DNA of 18,600 bases, taken from the NCBI GenBank assembly GCA_964561705.1, contig CAZLQJ010000032.1, forward strand, positions 1-18,600, written 5' to 3'. This DNA comes from HGM12587 sp964561705 (GTDB taxonomy: Bacteria; Bacillota; Clostridia; Lachnospirales; Lachnospiraceae). Below the pieces are notes generated by a model. The model had not been told where the DNA came from. It did no database searches and was given only the letters and a program-made list of their open reading frames with translations. Of the stretch, positions 7,883 to 15,684 are shown piece after piece (within the stretch, counting starts at the first letter, position 1; every line of letters begins with the position of its first letter). A program made the position numbers and the translations under genes.

Positions 7883-8498
7883 AGAAAAGATCTAAAAGAT
7901 CTGAAAATTTTTCAATACGGTGATCAAAGTGCTCTGGTTTTCCGAAACCGTAGGCACAATAGACAAACGGGATGCCGGCAAATGCGGCAGCTTCACAGTC
8001 TCCCTGGGTATCGCCGACATATACAGCAGAGGTAAATCCGTTGCGCTCCATGACTAGTTTACAGTTTTCCCCTTTGGAAAGACCTGTATAGCCTGGACAT
8101 TCAAAATCAGTGATATCGGATTCAATGCCCAGAGCCTTCATGGTAAGCTCAATGTAGCCACCCTCGCAGTTACTGATAATACAGATCTTATATTTTTCTG
8201 CAAGTTTCTGAATGGTCTCTACAACTCCCTCAAAAACTTTGCCGGGATGGTTTTCCAAAAAACGGTATTCTTCAGCGCAGCATTCATCAATGAGTGCCTG
8301 GCGTTCTTCGCCCTGAAGTTCCGGAAAAATAATGGCTCCGATCTCTGCCAGGGGTTTTCCAAACAGTCCTTTCAAATTCTCAGAAGTGGCCCGCCATGCG
8401 ATGTCTTTTCGATCTTTCAAAATTACGTTCCATGCCTCTGCCACGACACCGGTGGTATCCCACAAGGTTCCGTCAATATCTAAAATTATACAATCCAT
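7881..8498 (-). CDS. HAD-superfamily hydrolase, phosphoglycolate-phosphatase-like
   Basis: A 205-aa cytoplasmic phosphatase of the haloacid dehalogenase superfamily with all four motifs. Motif I is LDIDGTLWD, with nucleophile Asp7 and acid Asp9. Motif II is the ISN Ser109. Motif III is the Lys142 in GLSKGEN. Motif IV is VGDTQGD, with Asp163 and Asp167 as Mg ligands. The helical cap inserted after motif I (about residues 15-95) gives the Gph/PGMB-like subtype. The start at 8498 (MDCIILD) has GAGG 6 nt upstream on the minus strand; the ATG at 8510 has no ribosome site. The exact substrate cannot be read from sequence; small phosphorylated sugars or phosphoglycolate are typical. It is a single-gene unit, convergent with the TSCPD gene and divergent from sfsA. 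Confidence 0.9.
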   Translation of the reverse strand: MDCIILDIDGTLWDTTGVVAEAWNVILKDRKDIAWRATSENLKGLFGKPLAEIGAIIFPELQGEERQALIDECCAEEYRFLENHPGKVFEGVVETIQKLAEKYKICIISNCEGGYIELTMKALGIESDITDFECPGYTGLSKGENCKLVMERNGFTSAVYVGDTQGDCEAAAFAGIPFVYCAYGFGKPEHFDHRIEKFSDLLDLF

Positions 8499-8554
8499 AA
8501 AATTCCTCATTCTAATTCTAACAAAATCACGAAAAATCTTTGTGCAACATGCCT

Positions 8555-8583
8555 ATCTTATAGAACTTTACCGTAAAAATCAA
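8555..8583 (-). promoter_or_regulatory. Possible promoter for the HAD gene
   Basis: On the minus strand, TTGATT (8583-8578) and TAAGAT (8560-8555) are spaced by 17 nt. The -35 box is 4 of 6 and the -10 box is 4 of 6 to consensus. Transcription would start near 8548, about 50 bases before the start codon. The match is modest and the region is AT-rich, so chance is possible. Confidence 0.35.
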
Positions 8584-8687
8584 TACCCGAAAGGAAACTT
8601 CTGCCCGTCTATTGGAAGATCATGGAAAATAAATGATAAAATTTTTGATATTGTTAAGATTTCGGTAAAGAATTGTTGAGAAAAATA

Positions 8688-8696
8688 TGCTATACT
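8688..8696 (+). promoter_or_regulatory. Possible extended -10 promoter for sfsA
   Basis: TGCTATACT combines the TGn extension with a 5-of-6 -10 box (TATACT, 8691-8696). No good -35 box lies 17 nt upstream. Transcription would start near 8703 and leave a leader of about 15 bases that just holds the GTGAGG ribosome site (8706-8711). An alternative further upstream is TTGATA (8645-8650) with AAGAAT 17 nt on. Either would drive sfsA-mutY-glycosyltransferase. Confidence 0.4.
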
Positions 8697-8717
8697 CTAA
8701 AATAAGTGAGGATGGAT

Positions 8718-9398
8718 ATGAAATACTTAAATATGGAAAAGGCAGTTTTTAAAGAACGCCCCAATCGTTTCATTGCCTATGTAGAGACGGAACGGGGACT
8801 GGAAATCTGTCATGTGAAAAATACAGGACGATGCAAGGAACTTCTGACACCGGATGCGATGGTTTATGTCCAGAGAAATGAAAATCCCAAAAGAAAGACA
8901 AATCTGGATCTGATCGTTGTGGAAAAAAATGGGATGCTTGTCAATATGGATTCTCAGGCACCAAATCAGGCGGTTATGGAATGGCTGGAAAAGGGGTGTC
9001 TGTTTTCTGAAAATGCAAAGATTTTTCGGGAAAAAACCTATGGAGCGTCCCGGTTTGACTTTTATATTGAAGACGGTGAAAGAAAGATCTTTATGGAGGT
9101 CAAGGGCGTTACCCTGGAAGAGAATGGAATCTGCAGTTTTCCGGATGCACCTACGGAACGAGGGGTGAAGCACATCAAAGAACTGCAAAAATGTGTACAA
9201 GAGGGATATGAGGCGTACATTTTGTTTGTGATCCAAATGCAGCCGGTAAACTATATGGAGCCAAATGACAGAACGCATCAGGCGTTTGGTGATGCTTTGA
9301 GGGAGGCATGCGCAGCCGGCGTGCAGGTGCTGGCGAGGGACTGCAGGATCACGGAAGATACCATGGAGATTATGAATGAAGTAGAGGTACGATTGTAG
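8718..9398 (+). CDS. sfsA: SfsA family DNA-binding/nuclease-fold protein
   Basis: SfsA (named sugar fermentation stimulation protein), 226 aa, usual length. The start at 8718 matches the family N-terminus (MKYLNMEKAVFKERPNRFIAYVE) and has GAGG 6 nt upstream; the earlier in-frame GTG (8706) and ATG (8712) overlap that site. The family signature VKNTGRCKELL is present near residue 35. The C-terminal half has a PD-(D/E)xK nuclease-like layout: Asp114 in SRFDFYIED, then Glu127-Val-Lys129 in FMEVKGVTLE, then SFPDAPTERGVKHI. In E. coli the protein was linked to maltose gene expression and binds DNA; a nuclease role is suggested by fold only. Its stop codon abuts the mutY start, so the two are translationally coupled. 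Confidence 0.95.
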   Translation: MKYLNMEKAVFKERPNRFIAYVETERGLEICHVKNTGRCKELLTPDAMVYVQRNENPKRKTNLDLIVVEKNGMLVNMDSQAPNQAVMEWLEKGCLFSENAKIFREKTYGASRFDFYIEDGERKIFMEVKGVTLEENGICSFPDAPTERGVKHIKELQKCVQEGYEAYILFVIQMQPVNYMEPNDRTHQAFGDALREACAAGVQVLARDCRITEDTMEIMNEVEVRL

Positions 9399-10460
9399 AT
9401 GCTGGAAGAAATAGTAGTTCCGCTTTTGGAATGGTATGATAAACAGGCAAGGATCCTGCCGTGGCGCAGTGAGCCGACCCCATACAGGGTCTGGGTTTCA
9501 GAAATTATGCTGCAACAGACCAGAGTAGAGGCTGTAAAGCCTTATTTTGCGAGATTTATGAAGGCGTTGCCTACCGTAGAAGCTCTGGCAGAATGTCCGG
9601 AGGATGAGCTTTTAAAACTCTGGGAAGGACTGGGGTATTATAACCGGGTTCGAAACATGCAGAAGGCAGCAAAAATCCTGGTTTTGGAAAATGCAGGGGA
9701 AGTACCGGCGCAGTTTGAGGAACTGATCAAACTTCCTGGAATCGGGAAATATACGGCAGGAGCAGTTTCTTCGATTGCTTTTGGGATCCCGGTACCGGCA
9801 GTGGATGGAAATGTACTGCGTGTGATTACAAGGATCAATGGAGATGAACGGGATATTTCCAAGGATTCGGTGAAACAAGCGATTGCAAGAGAAATCCAGG
9901 AAATCATTCCCATGCGCAGGGCGGGAGACTTTAATCAGGCACTGATCGAGCTGGGGGCGATGGTATGCGTACCAAACGGTCCGGCAAAGTGTGCAGAATG
10001 TCCAGCGGCACATTTGTGCGAAGCCAGAAGACAGGACCGGATCATGGAATTTCCGAAAAAAACACCGAAAAAACCAAGGAGTATTGAAAAGAAAACAGTT
10101 CTTCTAATTAGGGACGGTGAGAAAGTGGCGATCCGCAAGAGACCAAAGAAGGGATTGCTGGCCGGCTTGTATGAGCTTCCGAATCTGGAAGGTGAATTGA
10201 CGGAGGAGGAAGTGTTGGAGGTAGTGAAATCCTATGATCTGGCACCGCTGTTTATACAGAAACTGGAAGATTCTAAACATATTTTTACTCATAAAGAGTG
10301 GCACATGACCGGCTATGCGGTTCGTGTAGAAGAATTGGAAAAAGAAGCAGACGGACTGTTGTTTGTGGAACGAAAAACGATCGAGGAAAATTATCCGATC
10401 CCGTCCGCATTTGCAGCCTATGCAAAACACATGAATAGGACAATGAGAAATAAAGCGTAA
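9399..10460 (+). CDS. mutY: A/G-specific adenine DNA glycosylase MutY
   Basis: MutY (353 aa) removes adenine mispaired with 8-oxoguanine. The catalytic Glu35 lies in SEIMLQQTRVEAVKPYF. The helix-hairpin-helix is LPGIGKYTAGAVSS, followed by the catalytic Asp136 in VDGNVLRV. A 4Fe-4S site has Cys190, Cys198, Cys201 and Cys207. Its first spacing is seven residues, one more than in the E. coli enzyme; I recall this as common in Clostridia. From about residue 230 a NUDIX-like C-terminal domain (VLLIRDGEKVAIRKRP, then GLYELPNLEG and FTHKEWHM) recognises the oxidised guanine. The ATG begins one base after the sfsA stop and its ribosome site AGAGG is 11 nt away, so coupling to sfsA translation is likely. 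All parts needed for activity are present. Confidence 0.96.
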   Translation: MLEEIVVPLLEWYDKQARILPWRSEPTPYRVWVSEIMLQQTRVEAVKPYFARFMKALPTVEALAECPEDELLKLWEGLGYYNRVRNMQKAAKILVLENAGEVPAQFEELIKLPGIGKYTAGAVSSIAFGIPVPAVDGNVLRVITRINGDERDISKDSVKQAIAREIQEIIPMRRAGDFNQALIELGAMVCVPNGPAKCAECPAAHLCEARRQDRIMEFPKKTPKKPRSIEKKTVLLIRDGEKVAIRKRPKKGLLAGLYELPNLEGELTEEEVLEVVKSYDLAPLFIQKLEDSKHIFTHKEWHMTGYAVRVEELEKEADGLLFVERKTIEENYPIPSAFAAYAKHMNRTMRNKA

Positions 10461-10472
10461 GAGGTGACAAGT

Positions 10473-11489
10473 ATGAAATTATTATCAATTGCGATTCCAT
10501 CGTATAATTCAGAAAATTATATGCGTAACTGTATTGAATCCCTGTTGCCGGGAGGCGAGGATGTGGAGATCATCATTGTCAATGATGGTTCCAAGGACGG
10601 TACCGCAACAATCGCGGATGAGTATGCCCAAAAGTATCCGACCATCGTAAAGGCGGTACATCAGGAAAACGGCGGACATGGAGAAGCAGTCAATGCAGGA
10701 CTCCGCCATGCCACAGGGCTTTATTATAAAGTTGTGGACAGCGATGACTGGGTAAATCAGGAAGCCTATCGAAAGATTTTGGCAAAGCTTGCGGAGCTTG
10801 TAAAATCCGGGGATATGGTAGATATGTTTATCAGCAATTATGTATATGAAAAGGAAGGAAAAAAACATAAAAAAGTGATGCAGTATCGTTCTGCATTTCC
10901 AACAGATCGGGTATTTACCTGGGATGAGGTGAAATTCCTTCATGTGGGACAGTATATTTTGATGCATTCTGTGATCTATCGTACCCAAATGTTGAAGGAT
11001 TGTGGACTGGAACTTCCAAAACATACCTTCTATGTGGATAACATTTATGTTTATCATCCATTGCCGTATGTAAAGAAATTATATTATATGGATGTGAATT
11101 TCTATCGTTATTTTATTGGCCGTGAAGGCCAGTCCGTACAGGAAAAGGTCATGATCGGACGTTTGGATCAGCAGTTATTTGTAACAAAGACCATTATTGA
11201 TGATTGTGATGTATGGAAATTGAAAAATAAGAAGCTGAGAAATTATATGATCAGTTATGTGGAAATCATGATGACAGTTTCTTCGATTTTGGCGATCCGT
11301 TCCAAAACAGAGGAAAATCTGGCGAAGAAAAAAGAGTTATGGCAATATCTGAAGGCTAAGGACCAAAGACTTTATCACCGGATCCGCAGAAGCGTCATGG
11401 GAAATACCATGAACCTTCCTGGAAAAGGCGGAAGAAAACTTTCGGTAGCAGCGTATAAGATTGCTCAGATGGTGGTAGGATTTAATTAG
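10473..11489 (+). CDS. Family 2 glycosyltransferase
   Basis: A 338-aa GT-A fold transferase, probably cytoplasmic and membrane-associated. It opens with LLSIAIPSYNSENYM, the typical first strand. The nucleotide-sugar site has IIIVNDGSKDGT (Asp38), then GHGEAVNAGLRHATG, then the metal-binding DSDDW at residues 89-93. The second half lacks strong hydrophobic segments and carries a basic C-terminus (RIRRSVMG... GGRKLS). The ATG at 10473 has GAGG 8 nt upstream; the in-frame GTG at 10464 overlaps that site. The acceptor and sugar cannot be told, but cell-wall polymer, teichoic or exopolysaccharide decoration are usual for such proteins. It follows mutY by 12 bases and is likely co-transcribed with sfsA-mutY, with no evident functional link. 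A strong terminator follows. Confidence 0.9.
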   Translation: MKLLSIAIPSYNSENYMRNCIESLLPGGEDVEIIIVNDGSKDGTATIADEYAQKYPTIVKAVHQENGGHGEAVNAGLRHATGLYYKVVDSDDWVNQEAYRKILAKLAELVKSGDMVDMFISNYVYEKEGKKHKKVMQYRSAFPTDRVFTWDEVKFLHVGQYILMHSVIYRTQMLKDCGLELPKHTFYVDNIYVYHPLPYVKKLYYMDVNFYRYFIGREGQSVQEKVMIGRLDQQLFVTKTIIDDCDVWKLKNKKLRNYMISYVEIMMTVSSILAIRSKTEENLAKKKELWQYLKAKDQRLYHRIRRSVMGNTMNLPGKGGRKLSVAAYKIAQMVVGFN

Positions 11490-11502
11490 TCAGATGAAAA
11501 AG

Positions 11503-11543
11503 AAATCCCATAAAAGCGTGAGTTTCGCTTTTATGGGATTTTT
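11503..11543. terminator. Bidirectional intrinsic terminator, perfect 16-bp stem
   Basis: AAATCCCATAAAAGCG (11503-11518) pairs exactly with 11526-11541 across a 7-nt loop. The plus side runs into TTTTT and a further T-rich stretch; the minus side runs into CTTTTTC. It sits between the convergent glycosyltransferase and permease genes and should serve both. Confidence 0.92.
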
Positions 11544-11571
11544 GGTTTCTTAAATAAGATAATTTTTATGA

Positions 11572-12954
11572 TTAGGTGTGGATTCCGCGGTTTTCGTCAC
11601 CGTGTTCATCAGCACCAAATTCATAGTCATTGCCCGGAAGAATGATATTTAAGAGGATTCCTGCAATGGCTGCAATGGCAAGTGCAGTCAATGTAATGGA
11701 AGTTCCGGCAATGGTAAAAGTCAGTCCGCCGTTAAAACCAAGACCGCAGACAAAGATAACACCTGCAATGATCAGGTTTCTGGATTTTGTAAGATCTACA
11801 TGGTTTTCTACCACATTACGGACACCGATGGCAGAGATCATACCGTAGAGCATGAAGCTGACACCGCCAATAATGGAAGCTGGCATGGTACTGATAATGG
11901 CAGACACTTTTGGAATGAAGCTGATGACAATGGCAAATACAGCTGCAAGGCGGATGACTCTAGGGTCGTGAACCCGGCTTAATTCCAAAACACCGGTATT
12001 TTCGCCGTAAGTTGTATTTGCAGGACCGCCGAGCAATCCGGCCATAGCAGTTGCAAGACCGTCTCCTAAAATGGTTCTGTGAAGTCCCGGATCAGCAATG
12101 AAGTTTTTGCCGACAGTTGCTGAGATCGCTGACATATCACCAACGTGTTCCATCATGGTTGCAATGGCGATCGGTGCCATAACGAGGATGGAAGTGATAT
12201 CGAATTTACAGATCTGCAGTGGTGGGATTCCGAAGAAACCGGCTTCTGCAACAGGTGCGAAATTCAAGATCGCGGAACCGTCCGGATTTGTAAATCCAAG
12301 TGCATTCATGATCACGGCAGCTACATAAGAGATCACAACACCCATAAGGATTGGAATGATCTTGAACATACCTTTTCCCCAGATGTTGAAGATAATGATC
12401 ACAGCCAGTGCAATCAATGCGAGGAACCAGTTGGTAGATGCATTTCCGATCGCAGAGGATGCAAGGCTTAAACCGATACAGATGATTACAGGTCCGGTAA
12501 CTACCGGCGGAAGGAATTTCATTACTTTTTTGACACCGATCATTTTAATGATCAAGGCAAATACAAGATAGAAAAGACCAGCAACAACGATACCGCCGCA
12601 GGCATAAGCTGCTTTGTCATTGACACTCATGGATGCGTAGATCCCGGTGTTCAGATTTGCAACGGTTGCAAAACCGCTGAGAAATGCAAATGAGGAACCT
12701 AAAAATGCAGGTACCTGAAATTTAGAACATACGTGGAATAAAAGTGTTCCGAAACCAGCACAGAATAATGTGACAGAAACGGTAAGTCCTCTGGTAGGAC
12801 CTTCGCCGCAGGCATCTACAAAATAGCTGTTGATTAAGATCGGAACAAGGATCGTTGCCCCGAACATGGCAAACATGTGCTGCAATCCCAGAATGAGCAT
12901 CTTAGGAATGCCTAATTTTCGTGCGTCAGTGATGACTTCATTTGAATGATTCAT
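11572..12954 (-). CDS. uraA: Uracil/xanthine-family permease (NCS2), uracil-type
   Basis: Nucleobase:cation symporter-2 family permease, 460 aa, with about 14 hydrophobic segments (two inverted seven-helix repeats). It starts MNHSNEVITDARKLG, then ILGLQHMFAMFGATILVP, which is the family entry motif. Two substrate-site glutamates are visible: Glu269 in MMEHVGDMSA and Glu318 in NTTYGENTGVLELSRV. The TYGEN segment is the uracil-permease form. The residue four after Glu269 is Asp273; E. coli UraA has His245 there, and Asp is seen in purine-type members. The substrate is therefore most likely uracil, but xanthine or another base is possible. A strong AAGGAG ribosome site lies just before the ATG. 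The gene is divergent from the deaminase-like gene and near upp, which fits pyrimidine salvage. Confidence 0.9.
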   Translation of the reverse strand: MNHSNEVITDARKLGIPKMLILGLQHMFAMFGATILVPILINSYFVDACGEGPTRGLTVSVTLFCAGFGTLLFHVCSKFQVPAFLGSSFAFLSGFATVANLNTGIYASMSVNDKAAYACGGIVVAGLFYLVFALIIKMIGVKKVMKFLPPVVTGPVIICIGLSLASSAIGNASTNWFLALIALAVIIIFNIWGKGMFKIIPILMGVVISYVAAVIMNALGFTNPDGSAILNFAPVAEAGFFGIPPLQICKFDITSILVMAPIAIATMMEHVGDMSAISATVGKNFIADPGLHRTILGDGLATAMAGLLGGPANTTYGENTGVLELSRVHDPRVIRLAAVFAIVISFIPKVSAIISTMPASIIGGVSFMLYGMISAIGVRNVVENHVDLTKSRNLIIAGVIFVCGLGFNGGLTFTIAGTSITLTALAIAAIAGILLNIILPGNDYEFGADEHGDENRGIHT

Positions 12955-12984
12955 ATTCTCTCCTTAATTTTGCTTTTTCGGACT

Positions 12985-13013
12985 ATTATAAGGTGAGACA
13001 TTAAAAAAAACAA
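12985..13013 (-). promoter_or_regulatory. Promoter for the permease gene
   Basis: On the minus strand, TTGTTT (13013-13008) and a perfect TATAAT (12990-12985) are spaced by 17 nt. Transcription would start near 12978 and give a leader of about 25 bases. That is too short for a PyrR attenuator or a purine riboswitch, so any control would act at initiation. Confidence 0.7.
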
Positions 13014-13016
13014 GTA

Positions 13017-13045
13017 TTGTATAAAATTGTCGAAAAGTGTATACT
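13017..13045 (+). promoter_or_regulatory. Plus-strand promoter ahead of an early terminator
   Basis: TTGTAT (13017-13022) and TATACT (13040-13045) are exactly 17 nt apart. The site lies back to back with the permease promoter; their -35 boxes are 3 nt apart. Transcription would start near 13052 and meet the hairpin at 13080-13108 after roughly 57 nt. Confidence 0.55.
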
Positions 13046-13051
13046 GAAAAC

Positions 13052-13108
13052 GTGTTTTCTCAGAAATGGGAGCAGGAGAACAGCCCGGCAGTGCCGGGCT
13101 GTTTTTTT
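13052..13108 (+). ncRNA. Candidate short RNA or attenuator leader
   Basis: The stretch between the promoter at 13017-13045 and the hairpin ending at 13108 would give a transcript of about 57 nt. Its first 28 bases are purine-rich and unstructured (they include CAGAAATGGGAGCAGGAG); the remainder is the terminator hairpin. The GGGAG and CAGGAG stretches resemble ribosome-site sequence but are followed by no start codon at suitable distance. It may be a free small RNA, or the leader of the deaminase-like gene with termination controlled by something unknown. I recognise no known RNA family. Confidence 0.35.
13080..13108 (+). terminator. Intrinsic terminator upstream of the deaminase-like gene
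   Basis: ACAGCCCGGC (13080-13089) pairs with GCCGGGCTGT (13093-13102) across a 3-nt loop; in practice the top C-G pair may open to give a 5-nt loop. Seven T residues (13102-13108) follow on the plus strand only, so it acts on plus-strand transcripts. No gene precedes it on this strand, since the permease is read the other way. Confidence 0.85.
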
Positions 13109-13114
13109 CGGGGA

Positions 13115-13142
13115 TTGTTTTTTTGGTTTTCTATGTTAAGAT
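13115..13142 (+). promoter_or_regulatory. Second promoter for the deaminase-like gene
   Basis: TTGTTT (13115-13120) and TAAGAT (13137-13142) are 16 nt apart, and the -10 box has a TGn extension (TGTTAAGAT). Transcription would start near 13149, past the terminator at 13080-13108, leaving a 24-base leader to the ATG at 13173. Confidence 0.5.
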
Positions 13143-13172
13143 AGAGAAAATTGACGGTGATTGGGAGTAGCT

Positions 13173-15638
13173 ATGAGTGAATTTGGGAAATTTTATTTAG
13201 ATAAAGAAAAAGATATGGTGGTCTGCCTGGATCAGAAGGATGGAGAATTATTCTATAAGATTTATGCCATGAATCATAAAACGGATAATCTGATCAATAA
13301 TCTTGCCCGTATTACCGGCTGCAAAACGGATTGGGATCAGGGAAAAACGGTGATTAAGGGTCAGATTCCCTGCTATATCAAAGGAGACGGGCAGAAGGTC
13401 TACATTTTAAGAATGAATGGAACGAAACTGGCCAATATCTATCCGGATGGAAAAATTCAGGTAAATTCGGTCATTCCGGCGATTGCAAAAACATTGATGA
13501 GTCAGACAAAGGATTATAAATATTCATTTCGGGAGACACTGGTAAAATCCTATGTTCCGGAAAAAATCAAATTGTCGACCGATCTTCATACCCATGGAAA
13601 TGCAAATCTGGGGGCAGATATTTTGATTGCTTTGGCGATTAAGCATCAAATCCGTTATCCTTTGTATTATATTAAGAAATTAGGGCTGACGCTGACAGAG
13701 AAACAGGAAAAATATTTAGAAGAACAAAGAGCGGAAGTAGCGTGTACCCTGGATCTTTCCGGTTTGACGGGAAAACATCGGGATCGACGAATCGATGACC
13801 ATACTTTCCTGAATTTTGCAGATCTGATCCTGTGTAATCCGGAGAATTCTACGGAAAATATTCAAAAAATTCGAAAATCCCTTTCTATTTTAAAGGACTC
13901 GCAGGCGGTATTTACCAATCTGGAAAAATTATATCTTTACCGCTATGTATTTACCAAAGGGGTGAAGGCATCGTACAGTATTTCCCTGCCGGATTATCAG
14001 AGACTGGAAGATTTGGATATCCGGGAATACTTGAGAAAAATGCTGGAAGATACACAAATGACAGAGTATCAGAATCTGACACTCTATGAAGATACTCTTT
14101 TGTGGATCGGGCGTGAATATCAGAAAAGACATATCAACTATGTGGAGATTAGCGATACAACACTGGTGAAAAAGGAGAAGGCTGCAGCAGTGATGCTGGA
14201 ACAGATCCATCATATACTGCCGCTAGTGAAAAAGGAAACTGGCGTAGACATCCGTTTTCTGGCTGCGATCCGAAGAATTCCGCTGACCTTGGTAAAGCAG
14301 GAAATTACGACCGGAAATTATTTAACAGAAGCTATGCAGGCGTTGAAGGTGGTATGTAAAGATCCCTATGTGGTAGGAAGTGATTTTGTAGGTGAGGAAA
14401 TCAATGATATTGCGGAATTAAAGGCTGTCATTCGGGAAATTGTGACGAAAATAGCTAGTGAAGATGCAAACTGGACTATTCGTGTGCATGCGGGGGAAAA
14501 TGACTCTTTAAAGAGCAATATGTCCAAAACAATCCGACTGGTTGAGGAGGCATTGCTGCCGGGGCAAAAATTTCCGCATCTGCGTATTGGACACGGTCTT
14601 TACTGTGCCAGTCTGAAAAGTAAACTGGGCAAGGAATTGATGAAAAAGATCAAAGATCATAAGATTGTTCTGGAATTTCAGCTGACTAGCAATGTACGCT
14701 TAAATAATATTATTGATCTGAAAAAGCACCCGTTAAAAACGTATCTGGCAAATGGAATTTCCTGTGTTATGGGAACCGACGGTTATGGACTTTACGGGAC
14801 GGATAGCATTGATGAGCAGCTGGCGCTGACCAATTTTTTGAAGGTTACCGATGAGGAATTTCTGAAAATGAAGGAAGCGGAAGAGGAGATCATCCAGCGG
14901 CAGAAGCAGAATTTTGTCCTGAAATCCGAAGTCTTCGAAGAAGCGAGAAAGGGACGGGGGGTCTGCGAATATTATCTGGAGGAGTTCCAAAAGGAATTTG
15001 AAGATATTCAGGAAGTCAGATTTGAGATCAATAAAAAACCGACTTATCCGGTGCTGAAAGAAAAAATCCTTCCGCTTCCATGGGATAAATATCCGATTGT
15101 GATCGCAGGCGGAAGTTTTACCAGTGGAAATGCCGGAAAGATCAGTGAAGCAGACCGGGAACTTCTGGATGCACTTTTGGAACAGCTTGATCCGGAAAAA
15201 GTATTCTTTGTGATCGGTCATAAAATGGCGGGGCATGAAAAATATCTGACAGAACATAATAAAAAATTTGATATTTACAGCATTGTGCCGGCGCTGATGA
15301 GCGAAAAACAGTTAAAGAGACTTTCCAGGGCGGCGATCAAGGGCATCCGCATTTCTACGGAAGCGCAGGAAATGGGAATTTATAAATCCTTTAACTATGA
15401 GATTTTTGAACGGAGAAATTGTGTGGTGCTTGCTTTTGACGGAAATTCTGCAGTGGCCAATCTGGTGCAGGAAGCGCGAAATGGAAAGGCAAGGGCGTGG
15501 ATTTTTGTCTATCCGAAGTCCGCAATGCTGAAAGCAAAAGCAGATTCTTTGGAGGGATATGTGACTATTCAGGCACCAGCAGAGGAAGTGATCGACAGAA
15601 TCCGTCAGATTGAAGATAATATTGGAACAAAGTTGTAA
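13173..15638 (+). CDS. Adenosine-deaminase-like protein with extra N- and C-terminal domains
   Basis: An 821-aa protein, more than twice a usual adenosine deaminase (about 330-350 aa). The ATG at 13173 has GGGAG 5 nt upstream; an in-frame TTG at 13161 lies before that site. Residues 1-130 form an extra mixed domain. The deaminase barrel follows: His139 and His141 in TDLHTHGN (metal), His439 and Glu442 in VHAGE (metal and catalytic acid), His474 in RIGHG, EFQLTSNVRL, and Asp536 in GTDGYG. The full catalytic set is therefore present. The barrel carries an insertion of over 100 residues after HTHGN. Residues about 640-790 look like a Rossmann-type nucleotide sensor, possibly SLOG/DprA-like (IVIAGGSFTSGN, then YKSFNYEIFERRNCVVLAF). 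It is cytoplasmic. The substrate may be adenosine, a related purine or something larger. Neighbours uraA, upp and guaA point to nucleotide metabolism. Confidence 0.85.
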   Translation: MSEFGKFYLDKEKDMVVCLDQKDGELFYKIYAMNHKTDNLINNLARITGCKTDWDQGKTVIKGQIPCYIKGDGQKVYILRMNGTKLANIYPDGKIQVNSVIPAIAKTLMSQTKDYKYSFRETLVKSYVPEKIKLSTDLHTHGNANLGADILIALAIKHQIRYPLYYIKKLGLTLTEKQEKYLEEQRAEVACTLDLSGLTGKHRDRRIDDHTFLNFADLILCNPENSTENIQKIRKSLSILKDSQAVFTNLEKLYLYRYVFTKGVKASYSISLPDYQRLEDLDIREYLRKMLEDTQMTEYQNLTLYEDTLLWIGREYQKRHINYVEISDTTLVKKEKAAAVMLEQIHHILPLVKKETGVDIRFLAAIRRIPLTLVKQEITTGNYLTEAMQALKVVCKDPYVVGSDFVGEEINDIAELKAVIREIVTKIASEDANWTIRVHAGENDSLKSNMSKTIRLVEEALLPGQKFPHLRIGHGLYCASLKSKLGKELMKKIKDHKIVLEFQLTSNVRLNNIIDLKKHPLKTYLANGISCVMGTDGYGLYGTDSIDEQLALTNFLKVTDEEFLKMKEAEEEIIQRQKQNFVLKSEVFEEARKGRGVCEYYLEEFQKEFEDIQEVRFEINKKPTYPVLKEKILPLPWDKYPIVIAGGSFTSGNAGKISEADRELLDALLEQLDPEKVFFVIGHKMAGHEKYLTEHNKKFDIYSIVPALMSEKQLKRLSRAAIKGIRISTEAQEMGIYKSFNYEIFERRNCVVLAFDGNSAVANLVQEARNGKARAWIFVYPKSAMLKAKADSLEGYVTIQAPAEEVIDRIRQIEDNIGTKL

Positions 15639-15684
15639 AAATATGTAGGAAACAGATAAATTCTGGGAATTATAAGAATTAACA

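Noticed and set aside
9966..10019. Irregular iron-sulfur cysteine spacing in MutY (seven residues instead of six)
   Set aside because: I recall the longer first spacing from other Clostridia MutY proteins; all four cysteines are present, so it is not a defect.
13066..13170. A 34-codon frame (MGAGEQPG...) across the terminator upstream of the deaminase-like gene, ending 2 bases before its ATG
   Set aside because: There is no ribosome site before its ATG and it runs through the hairpin and T tract; the hydrophobic stretch comes from the T-rich DNA. A leader peptide cannot be excluded but is not supported.
12955..13172. Purine riboswitch or PyrR attenuator controlling the permease
   Set aside because: The predicted permease leader is about 25 nt and no such consensus is seen; the only hairpin is a plus-strand terminator reading away from the permease.
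13173..15638. RADAR-type defence system (RdrB deaminase)
   Set aside because: The size and deaminase core are suggestive, but no RdrA-like ATPase or other defence gene is adjacent; neighbours are housekeeping salvage genes.
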